Assembly (NCBI GenBank): GCA_029855985.1
Contig: JAGSHR010000202.1
Location: 1 to 14,656 of the forward strand
Direction: 5' to 3'
Origin: Candidatus Njordarchaeota archaeon
Lineage (GTDB): Archaea > Thermoproteota > JANJXX01 > Panguiarchaeales > Panguiarchaeaceae
DNA length: 14,656 bases
In this document: in pieces, positions 1 through 7,115 of the stretch
Layout: each line of letters begins with the position of its first letter
How positions within the stretch are numbered: position 1 is the stretch's first letter
Notes under the pieces: model-generated
Told to the model about the DNA's origin: nothing
The model's database searches: none
Seen by the model: the letters and a program-made list of their open reading frames with translations, nothing else
Translations under genes and position numbers: made by a program

Positions 1-1115
1 GGTGTCCACGTTTTTTCTGTTTGTGTGTTTTTGTATCCGTGTATTGCGGTGTATATTATTAGTGCTTCGTAGATTGCTCCGTATTGGTACCCTAGCTGGT
101 AGTATGGGGGGTATGTTGATAGGAGAAATAGCCATATTATTGGTGCTGGTAACAGTATTTTTTCCTTGGAGTATAGGGGTAGGAACCCGAGGGGTATTAA
201 GAGTAGTATTATCCAGAGTATTTTTGTTGTTGCGTCAAATGCGAGGGATGCGAGCACCTTGTTTGGGTAAAGCATTCCGGTGATTATCTCTGTTAGGCTG
301 TTTCCCAAGTACTGCCAGTTGCTGTTTTCGCTCATTGGTTTTTTCCCGAAATAGTTTATAGTTATTGTTGCGATCCAGTAATAGGTAATTAAGATTGTAG
401 CGGAGATTACTGTTGATAGGGCTATGAATTTTAGGGTTTTTTTGTCCATGAGTTCCAATCGGAATATTTTCTTGTAGTTTTGGATGTATATGGCATAGAA
501 TAGGAGTGATGCTGTGAGTAGGAGTGATGCGAAGTCCAGTATTGTCAGGTTAATTATTAGTGTTAGGTAGAACTTTGACCAGTCTTTTTTCTCCATGTAG
601 TAGAGGGCAGTGAATATGATGATGGGGAAAAACGCTTCAAGGTGAAAATCATACAAATTAGAACCGATTGTCGCGGGATAAACTAGGTAAAGGATGGGGA
701 AAAGAAGAGCTTTCGCATCGTTTTTAATGATTTCTCTCGCTAAGTAGTAGGCGGGTATAGCGGCTAAACCGAATAGTATTGATTGGAGAACTAACAGTGT
801 GTAGGGGGATGGGGCAACGTAGTAGATTGCGAGGAGCAGGAACATGATGGGTGAGAAGTGTACTCCGAAGAAGCTTCCGCTTGGGCTTATCCACAGATCT
901 GGTGTCTCATAGAAGAATTTTCCATCGTGTATTGTTGTCCAAAGTGCTTGAGAGAATATCCCGAGGTCCCATGCTTTTGTTTTGAAGGTATAGTGTTTGA
1001 GTGTTGTGTATATTGATGTGGTGATGATGTATATTGCTGTGAGCAAGAATAGTGTTTTGGTTTCTCTTGAAAACTTAAACTTTTTTCTTAGTCTTGTGTT
1101 GTGTAAATTAATCAT
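1..1115 (-). CDS. DUF2079 multi-spanning membrane protein, C-terminus cut by the window edge
   Basis: An open frame of 371 codons runs from an ATG at 1113-1115 to the left edge with no stop, so the gene is partial. The protein is very hydrophobic, with about ten likely membrane segments (roughly residues 21-38, 86-102, 107-127, 136-152, 160-175, 183-210, 229-252, 297-316, 320-336, 347-361). Three motifs match the DUF2079 family: WDLGIFSQALW (49-59), GVHFSPIMFLL (84-94) and DFHLEAF (156-162). The family is thought to have a GT-C-like glycosyltransferase architecture, but no member's reaction is firmly known to me; the conserved Asp in the first outer loop (D50) would be the candidate catalytic or metal-binding residue. 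Members are usually about 450-550 residues, so perhaps 100 or more are missing here. The gene has its own TATA-like box and follows rnp3 on the same strand. Codons ending in A or C dominate. The family call is firm; a sugar-transfer role is inference. Confidence 0.85.
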   Translation of the reverse strand, partial: MINLHNTRLRKKFKFSRETKTLFLLTAIYIITTSIYTTLKHYTFKTKAWDLGIFSQALWTTIHDGKFFYETPDLWISPSGSFFGVHFSPIMFLLLAIYYVAPSPYTLLVLQSILFGLAAIPAYYLAREIIKNDAKALLFPILYLVYPATIGSNLYDFHLEAFFPIIIFTALYYMEKKDWSKFYLTLIINLTILDFASLLLTASLLFYAIYIQNYKKIFRLELMDKKTLKFIALSTVISATILITYYWIATITINYFGKKPMSENSNWQYLGNSLTEIITGMLYPNKVLASLAFDATTKILWIILLLIPLGFLPLYSKEKILLPAPIIWLFLLSTYPPYYQLGYQYGAIYEALIIYTAIHGYKNTQTEKTWT

Positions 1116-1157
1116 TCTGAATCACTTTTTGCTCCCTAACCGTGATAACTATAAGGG

Positions 1158-1170
1158 GGATTTAAAAGCA
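1158..1170 (-). promoter_or_regulatory. TATA-like box of the DUF2079 gene
   Basis: Read on the minus strand this is TGCTTTTAAATCC, an archaeal TATA-like element about 45-50 bases before the ATG at 1115. A start of transcription about 25 bases downstream would fall near 1135-1140 and leave a leader of some 20-25 bases. The leader carries GGGAGC, a weak ribosome-binding match. The box lies between the rnp3 stop and the DUF2079 start, which implies that DUF2079 can be transcribed separately from the GTPase-rnp3 pair. The call rests on sequence and spacing only. Confidence 0.45.
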
Positions 1171-1192
1171 TATTAGTTTGCTTGATGTTGGA

Positions 1193-1906
1193 CTAGTTTT
1201 CATTTTTTGTGTTCTCGTTTGATTCGATTTGGATTACGGTTTTTGTTTCGAATACTATGTTGCTGGGTAATTCTGAGAGCATGTATATTGTTTTTTCGTC
1301 TTTTATCCCTAGTAGTTTTAGGTAACTTCTTATTGCGAGCGGGTTACGCATTTCTATTAGTTTTGTGGCTCCACTGCTAACGTATATTTTGTTTTTCTTG
1401 TTGAGTAGCCATGTTACTTTGTAGATGTTTTTTAGTAGTCTTTGTAGTTCTACAGCGCTGTTTAACCATAGTGGCTTTAAGATTATTTCTATTGCCTTGT
1501 TTGTCTGTTTTAGGAGGTTGAGGTTGCTAGTGTTTATTATTTCATGTATGGAGTTCAATGATATGGAGATTACTTGCAAATTAGGGTTCTTTAGTTTTTT
1601 TCTGAATTCCTTTTCGTTTTCCGCGAAGTCGATGTTAATGGTTCTTAGTGGATCAAATCTTTTAGCATTTTTCTCACTTATCTTCTTTGATTCGAGGATG
1701 TAGATGATTTTAACGCCTAGTCTGTTCGCTTTTTTTTCGAGTTCGTTGGTGTTAAATTTTTCCTCGGTTATTAGGTTACTTATGTTGAGCCCTATTCCTG
1801 TGTACCCCATGTAGTTTGCAGCGTGAAGCATTTGAATAGCTTCCTGTTCGTCCACTGGTTTTAAGTGTAAGTCATAGTATTCCCTTTTTTTCATATGGGG
1901 CACCAT
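1193..1906 (-). CDS. rnp3: Ribonuclease P protein component 3 (Rpp30 family)
   Basis: A 237-residue protein matching the archaeal Rpp30 subunit of RNase P, which helps the catalytic RNA trim 5' leaders from precursor tRNAs. The family has a TIM-barrel (PHP-like) fold. Visible signatures are the N-terminal YYDLHLKP (10-17), the A-x5-GYTGIGL segment around 30-40, and near the C-terminus SSGATKLIEMRNP followed by a LLGI segment and MLSELPSNIV, the usual pattern of the last strands and helices. Length is normal for archaeal Rnp3. The ATG at 1904-1906 is preferred because GAGG, lying in the last codons of the upstream GTPase gene, sits seven bases before it; an in-frame ATG four codons later is the alternative. 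The gene begins two bases after the GTPase stop, so the two are almost certainly co-transcribed and translationally coupled. Confidence 0.9.
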   Translation of the reverse strand: MVPHMKKREYYDLHLKPVDEQEAIQMLHAANYMGYTGIGLNISNLITEEKFNTNELEKKANRLGVKIIYILESKKISEKNAKRFDPLRTINIDFAENEKEFRKKLKNPNLQVISISLNSIHEIINTSNLNLLKQTNKAIEIILKPLWLNSAVELQRLLKNIYKVTWLLNKKNKIYVSSGATKLIEMRNPLAIRSYLKLLGIKDEKTIYMLSELPSNIVFETKTVIQIESNENTKNEN

Positions 1907-1908
1907 GT

Positions 1909-3066
1909 TTAATCCTCTATGTGTATGGAAATTATGTCCCCATCCATTAGTTGGAAGTTTAAGCCTACCCTCATTTTTTTAACCTTGGATGACTCTCTCT
2001 CGACAACTGCGTACTTGAAGTTTTTCAGGAATTCGGTGTGTATTTTTTCAGCTACGTCTCTTACTGTTGCTCCTTCTGGCATGACGATTGGTTTATCCGC
2101 TACGACTCCTTTCTTTTTTGTCCATATTCTTATAACGTTAAGCGTTTTTAGGATGGCGTCTCCAATTAATTCTTTGCCGACATTCATTATTGCGGAGGTT
2201 GGAATAACGGGGAATCTGTTTTGTATTTTCACTAGTTTTTCAACAGCCTGTTTTGTGCCCTTTACATCTCCTTTTGTTCCAATTATGATTGCTTTCTTGA
2301 ACACGATTCTCCTGTTTAACACATTGTAGATGTCTTCCTCATCCACGGGGCCATATATGTCAATTATGCAATTTGTTACACCACTGCTCTTTATGATTTC
2401 CTCTAACTCTTGTTCTGTGAAGGGGGTGTAATCGATCCCTGAGATTCGTATTCCTCCTTTTCCCAATTTCTCGAATCTTATTGGGGGTTTGTCCCTATCG
2501 ACAACGATGTATGCGTTCTTTAATGCTTTAATAAGCGTCTTGTACTGCCACTCTACGTCTTGTGTTAAATCAATCACCAAGCCTATGATATCGCTTGCCC
2601 TCGCTATCCCCATTATAGCTCGACCGTTGGGGGTAGCGTCAACGTCTTCCGAGAAGAGGGGAGGCAAGTCCACTACTTGAATTGATACCCCTTTATGAAC
2701 CATTACTCCAACATTTGGGGTTATCGTTGTTTTCAACTCTCTTATCTCGTTTCCCGTTAGGTAAGCGAAAAGGGATGTTTTTCCTACACCAGTTAATCCC
2801 AGCAGGGTCATCATTATGTCTTCTTCTTTTGACACTGAGAAGGGGGATGCTCCCGACTTCTTCTTTGTTACTTCTCTCCGTTTTTCCATTTCTAGTTTCA
2901 ACTTTGTAAGGGTTCTCTTAGCTTGCTTTAGCAACTTTTCTGTTCCCTTGTGCTTTGGAATCTTTGAAATGTATTCCTCTAGGGCTTTTATTTTCTCTTC
3001 TAGTGTCTTCGCTTCTAGATATTTTTGATATGCTACTTCAGCCTCCGCTGGCAAGTTTGTTGGCAT
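1909..3066 (-). CDS. TGS-domain GTPase (DRG/OBG-related, archaeal)
   Basis: A 385-residue GTP-binding protein. An N-terminal charged helical region (about 1-70, with a PKHKGTEKL segment like that of DRG proteins) precedes the G domain. G1/P-loop is GLTGVGKTS (90-98), G2 is probably around TTITPNVG (113-120), G3 is DLPP (133-136), G4 is TKGD (264-267) and G5 is TSA (290-292). The C-terminal 65 residues form a TGS domain (about 322-385, with IVMPEGATVRDVAEKIH and LMDGDIISI). DRG and OBG relatives act on ribosomes or RNA, so a translation-related role in the cytoplasm is likely, but this archaeal branch is uncharacterised as far as I know. G3 is atypical because the usual DxxG glycine is a proline. 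AGGTGAAC at 3071-3078 gives a good ribosome-binding site six bases before the ATG. The gene is followed after two bases by rnp3. Confidence 0.88.
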   Translation of the reverse strand: MPTNLPAEAEVAYQKYLEAKTLEEKIKALEEYISKIPKHKGTEKLLKQAKRTLTKLKLEMEKRREVTKKKSGASPFSVSKEEDIMMTLLGLTGVGKTSLFAYLTGNEIRELKTTITPNVGVMVHKGVSIQVVDLPPLFSEDVDATPNGRAIMGIARASDIIGLVIDLTQDVEWQYKTLIKALKNAYIVVDRDKPPIRFEKLGKGGIRISGIDYTPFTEQELEEIIKSSGVTNCIIDIYGPVDEEDIYNVLNRRIVFKKAIIIGTKGDVKGTKQAVEKLVKIQNRFPVIPTSAIMNVGKELIGDAILKTLNVIRIWTKKKGVVADKPIVMPEGATVRDVAEKIHTEFLKNFKYAVVERESSKVKKMRVGLNFQLMDGDIISIHIED

Positions 3067-3144
3067 AATTGTTCACCTAGTTGCCTTTTGGTTTAAATTT
3101 AGTTTACTATTATCGTAGCGTTTGCGGGATTCCTAATATGTAGA

Positions 3145-3154
3145 TTTATTAATA
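3145..3154 (-). promoter_or_regulatory. Candidate TATA box for the GTPase-rnp3 operon
   Basis: On the minus strand ATTAATAAAT lies about 80 bases before the GTPase ATG. A transcription start near 3120-3126 would give a leader of about 55-60 bases that includes the ribosome-binding site at 3071-3078. A second AT-rich box, AAATTTAAACC at 3091-3100, is too close: its start point would fall after the ribosome-binding site. The whole gap 3067-3265 shows no gene; its left part holds this promoter region and the rest is AT-rich sequence after the DUF354 gene. Confidence 0.3.
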
Positions 3155-3265
3155 TCCAGAAAAGTTTTAGCACATGTTTAAGTCTCTTAATATACCTTGA
3201 AATGTTTTAATTCTAGATCCTCACATACTAGTGACAAATTTTAATAATACCTTAGACTTCTTCTC

Positions 3266-4324
3266 CTAAGTTTCTTCTATTAGTTGCATTAACTTATCGC
3301 TTGGTTTTTCCATATTTTTTAACAGTTCTTTCGTATCCTCTCTATAAATATCTGGATCCAAGAGAATTCTCTTGATTCTATTAAGTATTTTATCTATTCT
3401 TGCTGTATGAGTGATTGGTAGCCCCTTAAATTGTAAGTAAGAGGTAACGTGAAGGGGTTCAGGAAAGTAAGTGATTGATGGGACTCCGAGAAGGGATGCT
3501 TCAATAGCCATGGTGCTTCCACCCGTGATAACTAGCGAAGCATATGGGTACAGATCAATTCCAAGTGGGTACTCGCTTGGAATAACAATATTTCCTCTTA
3601 CATTCTCTTGTATAATCTCTACGTGTTCTTTATATCTAGGGAGTATGAGTATTGTGTAATCCTTGAATTCTTTTGTGATATATTTTAATATTTTTATTCC
3701 TATTGATATGGCTTTCCCCCTTGAGTAATCGAGATAGTAGGATGCTAGCCCTTCTTCAGGTCGGAAAATTATAAATTTTTTCTCTTCTAAGCTTAATTGC
3801 TTTATTACACGCCTATCAGGCTTCACTGCATTTATCCATTCTACAGCATCTAAACCATTAAACTGAACAATTCTGTCGGTATTTATATATTCCGAAAAGC
3901 AGTTCTTCGGTATTGCTTTTGGTACTATTAACCAATTTGAGAATGGGAGGGACAACTTTAATGCGAAGTGGCTGTGAGGGCTATCGTTAATGCAAATAGA
4001 AGGCTTTCCTAATCCAAACGCGATCCTCGCGGCTTCTGGTGAGGAAAAATGGATAACGACATCTGGATTAACTTGATTTTCCTCAAAAAAATTTATAATA
4101 TTGAGTGTTTTTTTTACACTTGCTTTTAGTTTACCAAGTAATGTACCACCTCCATATTTTCCAACGAGAATGTAATCTTGTTGCAGCCTCTTGAACACAT
4201 TAAGTGTAGCATCATATTCCCTAGCTGTCATGATGTATTTATGACCTTCTTTGCTTAATCGTCTACCTATACTAGTAAATAATAATGCGTGTTTAGGTGT
4301 GTTGACATCGAACCAAATTAGCAT
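3266..4324 (-). CDS. DUF354 family protein, GT-B-fold glycosyltransferase-like
   Basis: A 352-residue protein of the archaeal DUF354 family. The N-terminal signature is WFDVNTPKHALLF (4-16), followed by TAREYDATL (33-41), VGKYGGGTLLGKL (54-66) and SSPEAARIAFGLGKPSICIND (94-114). FRPEEGLASYY (187-197) and GGSTMAIEASLLGVPSI (268-284) follow. The last motif resembles the nucleotide-sugar site of UDP-GlcNAc 2-epimerases and GT-B transferases. No signal peptide or membrane segment is evident, so it should act at the cytoplasmic face. It sits 14 bases downstream of the UDP-HexNAc dehydrogenase gene, whose stop codon runs into this gene's strong AAGGAGG site, so the two form an operon. That context makes transfer of a uronic-acid sugar a reasonable guess, but the family's activity is not established to my knowledge. 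No strong poly-T terminator follows it. Confidence 0.82.
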   Translation of the reverse strand: MLIWFDVNTPKHALLFTSIGRRLSKEGHKYIMTAREYDATLNVFKRLQQDYILVGKYGGGTLLGKLKASVKKTLNIINFFEENQVNPDVVIHFSSPEAARIAFGLGKPSICINDSPHSHFALKLSLPFSNWLIVPKAIPKNCFSEYINTDRIVQFNGLDAVEWINAVKPDRRVIKQLSLEEKKFIIFRPEEGLASYYLDYSRGKAISIGIKILKYITKEFKDYTILILPRYKEHVEIIQENVRGNIVIPSEYPLGIDLYPYASLVITGGSTMAIEASLLGVPSITYFPEPLHVTSYLQFKGLPITHTARIDKILNRIKRILLDPDIYREDTKELLKNMEKPSDKLMQLIEET

Positions 4325-4340
4325 TACATTAATCCTCCTT
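4322..4340 (-). promoter_or_regulatory. Ribosome-binding site with a start-stop pair before the DUF354 start
   Basis: The minus strand reads AAGGAGG (4334-4340), then ATTA, then ATGTAATG. The first ATG (4327-4329) is four bases after GGAGG but is followed directly by TAA, so it would encode only methionine. The second ATG (4322-4324), nine bases after GGAGG, opens the DUF354 frame and is the only start that fits the family's N-terminus. The arrangement could be chance, or could lower or delay initiation at the real start. Confidence 0.6.
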
Positions 4341-5808
4341 AAGTTAACAGATTATATCTCCTCGAAATATACTCTCTTACCCTTCCAATAAAGTCACTTG
4401 GATAGGTAAATAAGTATTTGGATCGTCCTATCCCTCGGTAAACGACAGAATCCTTGTTTTCTAGAACTTCTCTTGGGTCAAGCAAGTTCCTAGCATCAAT
4501 TATAACAGCGGGTTTCCTCATTTTTTTAGTGATATCTCTAATTGATAGCTTTTTGTATTTAGAGTGATCAGTAACTATAATAACCGCATCAGCATTGGTC
4601 AAAGCTTCGTCTAGGTTATTAGTTCCCTTGACTTTAAATGCATCCCATATTTCTTCTGGTGAAAGCATAGTATCATGGGCTATTATTTCTCCGTGGTATC
4701 TCAAGATTTCTTCTATAATTGGTTTCGCAGGAGTATTATATATAACCTTTACGTCTCCTCTAAAGGTTAAACCGAGTATTGCGATTCTTGAACCGTTAAT
4801 TGATTTTTTCACTTCATTTAGTGCTTCAAATAGTAGGTGGACGACATGGCTAGGCATGCCTTTGTCTATTTCCTTCGAGACCTGGAAAAGCTTGAAATTC
4901 TTATCGTATAGAGAATACATGAAATCAAAGAAATACGGGTAAACGGGGATGCAGTGGCCACCTATCCCAGGTCCTGGCCAATGAACGTGACTGTATGGAT
5001 CAGTGTTGGCCGCCTCAATGACTTCTTTTACGTCTACACCAGTTAATTCTGATATTTTAGCGTATTCTTCTGCAAGAACAATGTTAAAGTAACGGTAGAC
5101 TGCTTTAAACAACTTTGTTAATTCCGCAGCTCTTGCGTTACTTACCCTAATTACTTTGTTTTCGACTATTGCTTCATAGAAACTTGCAATGGCATTAGTG
5201 CTAATCTCATCGACACCACCTACAACGTTTGGATAATTTCTCAAGAAATCATCTATAACAGTCCCCGATTTTGTTCTTTCGGGGACAAATGCTAAAGCAA
5301 AATCTTTCCCTGCTTTTAGCCCGCTCTTCTTCTCTATTATCCATTTAACTATGCCCTCTGTCGTTCCTGGCGGGACGGTTGTGCTTAAAATGATTAATTT
5401 TCCTGGTTCTAGGTTTTCACCGATTTTTTTTGATGCGTCAATCAAGTTTGAGAAGTCTATTCCGTATTTCTCATCAGCGAAGAGGGGCACTAAAATTAAT
5501 ATAACATCGCTATTTTTAACAGCGTAGCTTGCATCGGTTGTTGCTTTAAAAACCCTTTTTTCCACAAGTTCGCGAATTCGATCTAGATAGGGTTCATGGG
5601 GTAGATAGTGTTCGCCACGGTTCAGCATTTCTACTCTATTCTTATTTATGTCATAGCCTATAACCTTGCATCCTTTTAGCGCGAAGGCTACAGCCATAGG
5701 TAAGCCCACATTTCCTAGACCGAAAACGGAAACAGTTAGTTCTCCTTTTTTTATCTTGTTAATGAAATAGTTTTTGTCTCCAGTCAAGTTATCCAATATA
5801 AACACCAT
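4339..5808 (-). CDS. wecC: UDP-N-acetyl-D-mannosamine dehydrogenase (nucleotide-sugar dehydrogenase)
   Basis: A 489-residue UDP-glucose/GDP-mannose dehydrogenase-family enzyme that would oxidise C6 of a UDP-HexNAc to the carboxylate in two NAD-dependent steps. The N-terminal Rossmann fold shows VFGLGNVGLP (28-37) and GYDIN (51-55), with the Asp that binds the NAD ribose. STTVPPGTT (142-150), FVPERTKSGT (174-183), and the catalytic GPGIGGHCIP (279-288, Cys286) follow. Lys232 occupies the usual active-site lysine position, but the following E-N pair common in relatives is K-A here. A UDP-binding C-terminal domain (LGLTFRGDVK, about 346-355) completes it. The pairing with a UDP-GlcNAc 2-epimerase across the divergent region favours UDP-ManNAc as substrate over UDP-GlcNAc, but sequence alone cannot decide. 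The ATG at 5806-5808 lacks a good ribosome-binding site; the next codon is GTG, a possible alternative. It is the first gene of an operon with the DUF354 gene. Confidence 0.88.
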   Translation of the reverse strand: MVFILDNLTGDKNYFINKIKKGELTVSVFGLGNVGLPMAVAFALKGCKVIGYDINKNRVEMLNRGEHYLPHEPYLDRIRELVEKRVFKATTDASYAVKNSDVILILVPLFADEKYGIDFSNLIDASKKIGENLEPGKLIILSTTVPPGTTEGIVKWIIEKKSGLKAGKDFALAFVPERTKSGTVIDDFLRNYPNVVGGVDEISTNAIASFYEAIVENKVIRVSNARAAELTKLFKAVYRYFNIVLAEEYAKISELTGVDVKEVIEAANTDPYSHVHWPGPGIGGHCIPVYPYFFDFMYSLYDKNFKLFQVSKEIDKGMPSHVVHLLFEALNEVKKSINGSRIAILGLTFRGDVKVIYNTPAKPIIEEILRYHGEIIAHDTMLSPEEIWDAFKVKGTNNLDEALTNADAVIIVTDHSKYKKLSIRDITKKMRKPAVIIDARNLLDPREVLENKDSVVYRGIGRSKYLFTYPSDFIGRVREYISRRYNLLT

Positions 5809-6080
5809 TAATCAATGGCTTATTACTCAGAGGATGTTTACTATTTTCCCCTTAATTGAAATATCAAATTTATTTCTTTTTGGTGGAATTAAATTTGTTT
5901 GGGTCTATCTTTTGAGTAGTTATAGGATAGTTCTTTAATTTAACATTATTGATTATATATCATTATACCTAATTGATTTATAACCTAGTAAATGCATGAA
6001 ATCCCTAAATGTTTACAGTTATAATTAGTTTTTATTTAGGTGACTTGTGAATTAAATAAACCTATTATAAAGGGGATCAT
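5809..6080 (+). promoter_or_regulatory. Divergent AT-rich promoter region between the two glycan operons
   Basis: This 272-base region separates wecC (leftward) from the first GT4 gene (rightward) and holds no convincing gene. Leftward, AGAAATAAATTTG (about 5866-5878) is the best TATA-like candidate and would leave a leader of some 35-40 bases. Rightward, GTTATAATTAG (6018-6028) and TTTATTTAGG (6031-6040) are candidates, with the ribosome-binding site AGGGGATC (6071-6078) just before the ATG at 6081. Because both operons start here, shared control of epimerase and dehydrogenase is plausible. I see no clear operator repeat or long inverted repeat. Confidence 0.5.
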
Positions 6081-7103
6081 ATGAAAATTGTTGTTGCATC
6101 GATTGAGGCTTGGCGTCATCCTAGAGCAATTAAGATTACTAGAACACTTAAAGGTTTGGGTTTTGATGTTGAGTTATGGGCTGCAAGTAAACCTAACATC
6201 ACCAATAGGTATTTGCGAGCAGTTATTAGGTATGCTAAGGCGATTTTCTCTATAGCGTTTAAGGGGGCTGATCTTTACTGGATAGAGAACGTTCCCGATA
6301 TAATTTACATACTTTTGCCCCTATTTAGAAAAAAATACATCTACGATAGGAGAAGCCCGTGGGCACTCCAAGTTCAGATGGAGTTTAAGAATAAGTTGTT
6401 CTATTGGATGGCTGATGCCACGGAGAGATTTGTTTTAAAACACTCTAATTTAATAGTTTGCGTATCTAAGGGGTTAGCTGAGGACATAATGTACCTGGGC
6501 AAAAAAGTTTTTATTTTACCAAATTACCCCGATGAAACCTTGTTGTCGCTAGTAAATCGGGATATGCGAAAGGAGTTAGGAATTCCCAGTGATAGAAAAG
6601 TGGTCATTTTTGTGGGAAAATTGTCAAAAATTGAAGGTGCACCCTTGCTTAGAGACGTGGCTGAAAACCTGCGAAACGAGAATGCTGAACTTTGGATTCT
6701 TGGGGACGGGCCGTCTAGAAACATCGTTCAAAAACTTGTTAGGGATTACCCTGAACACGTAAAGTGGTTTGGTTGGGTTGATCATAAAGAGGTTCCAAAC
6801 TATTTGGCTGCGGCTGACATAGGGATTGTTCCTAGATTTGGGATACCTGAAAAATTCAAGAAGTACTACACCCACGAAGGTATCCACAAAATAACTGAGT
6901 ACTTTCTTTTCGGTTTACCTGTTATAGCTTCTGGGATTGCTCCTTCGAAGTATTACCTTTTAGTTCCCGAAGATGAAATAGGGGAATATGTTAGAAGAGC
7001 TGTAGCGGGTGAAATTTCTCTTCCTAAGCCGCCGAAATTAACATGGCAAAAGCACTGTGTTCCAGTTATAGAGAAGATATTAGGTGAATTAACTAGACAT
7101 TAA
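6081..7103 (+). CDS. Glycosyltransferase family 4 (GT-B) protein
   Basis: A 340-residue retaining-type GT4 glycosyltransferase that would move a sugar from a nucleotide donor to a growing lipid-linked glycan at the inner membrane face. The N-terminal acceptor domain starts MKIVVASIEAWRHPRAIKI. The hinge and donor domain show VCVSKGLAEDI (126-136), VFILPNYPDE (143-152), VIFVGKLSKIEGAPLL (175-190), ELWILGDGP (203-211) and VKWFGWVDHKEVPNYLAAADIGIVP (227-251). HKITEYFLFGLPVIAS (269-284) carries the donor-contacting Glu273. The start is supported by AGGGGATC just upstream. It is the first gene of the rightward operon and is followed after 12 bases by the epimerase gene. The donor and acceptor cannot be read from the sequence. 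Confidence 0.88.
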   Translation: MKIVVASIEAWRHPRAIKITRTLKGLGFDVELWAASKPNITNRYLRAVIRYAKAIFSIAFKGADLYWIENVPDIIYILLPLFRKKYIYDRRSPWALQVQMEFKNKLFYWMADATERFVLKHSNLIVCVSKGLAEDIMYLGKKVFILPNYPDETLLSLVNRDMRKELGIPSDRKVVIFVGKLSKIEGAPLLRDVAENLRNENAELWILGDGPSRNIVQKLVRDYPEHVKWFGWVDHKEVPNYLAAADIGIVPRFGIPEKFKKYYTHEGIHKITEYFLFGLPVIASGIAPSKYYLLVPEDEIGEYVRRAVAGEISLPKPPKLTWQKHCVPVIEKILGELTRH

Positions 7104-7115
7104 TAGGTGTCTTCT

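Noticed and set aside
2..283. Plus-strand open frame of 93 codons at the left edge
   Set aside because: It is antisense to the DUF2079 gene, whose motifs are unmistakable, and it shows no family resemblance.
1919..3028. Several plus-strand open frames opposite the GTPase gene
   Set aside because: They are antisense shadows of a well-conserved GTPase, rich in Ser, Phe and Leu, with no credible start signals.
3251..3270. Short inverted repeat CTTAG...CTAAG at the DUF354 stop as a terminator hairpin
   Set aside because: The stem is only five base pairs and no T-run follows on the minus strand; archaeal termination does not generally rely on such hairpins.
4339..5808. Loss of the conserved E-N pair after Lys232 in the dehydrogenase as evidence of inactivity
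   Set aside because: The catalytic Cys286, Lys232 and NAD-binding motifs are intact, and I recall related archaeal enzymes with an Ala at this position, so inactivity is not supported.
6063..6072. TATTATAAAG as the TATA box of the first GT4 gene
   Set aside because: It ends only eight bases before the ATG and overlaps the ribosome-binding region, so transcription starting about 25 bases downstream would miss the start codon.
6524..6887. Minus-strand open frames within the first GT4 gene
   Set aside because: They lie inside a gene with clear GT4 motifs on the other strand and show no recognisable protein features.
7107..7109. GTG start for the UDP-GlcNAc 2-epimerase
   Set aside because: It lies inside the likely ribosome-binding site AGGTGT; the ATG at 7116 is correctly spaced and gives the canonical N-terminus.
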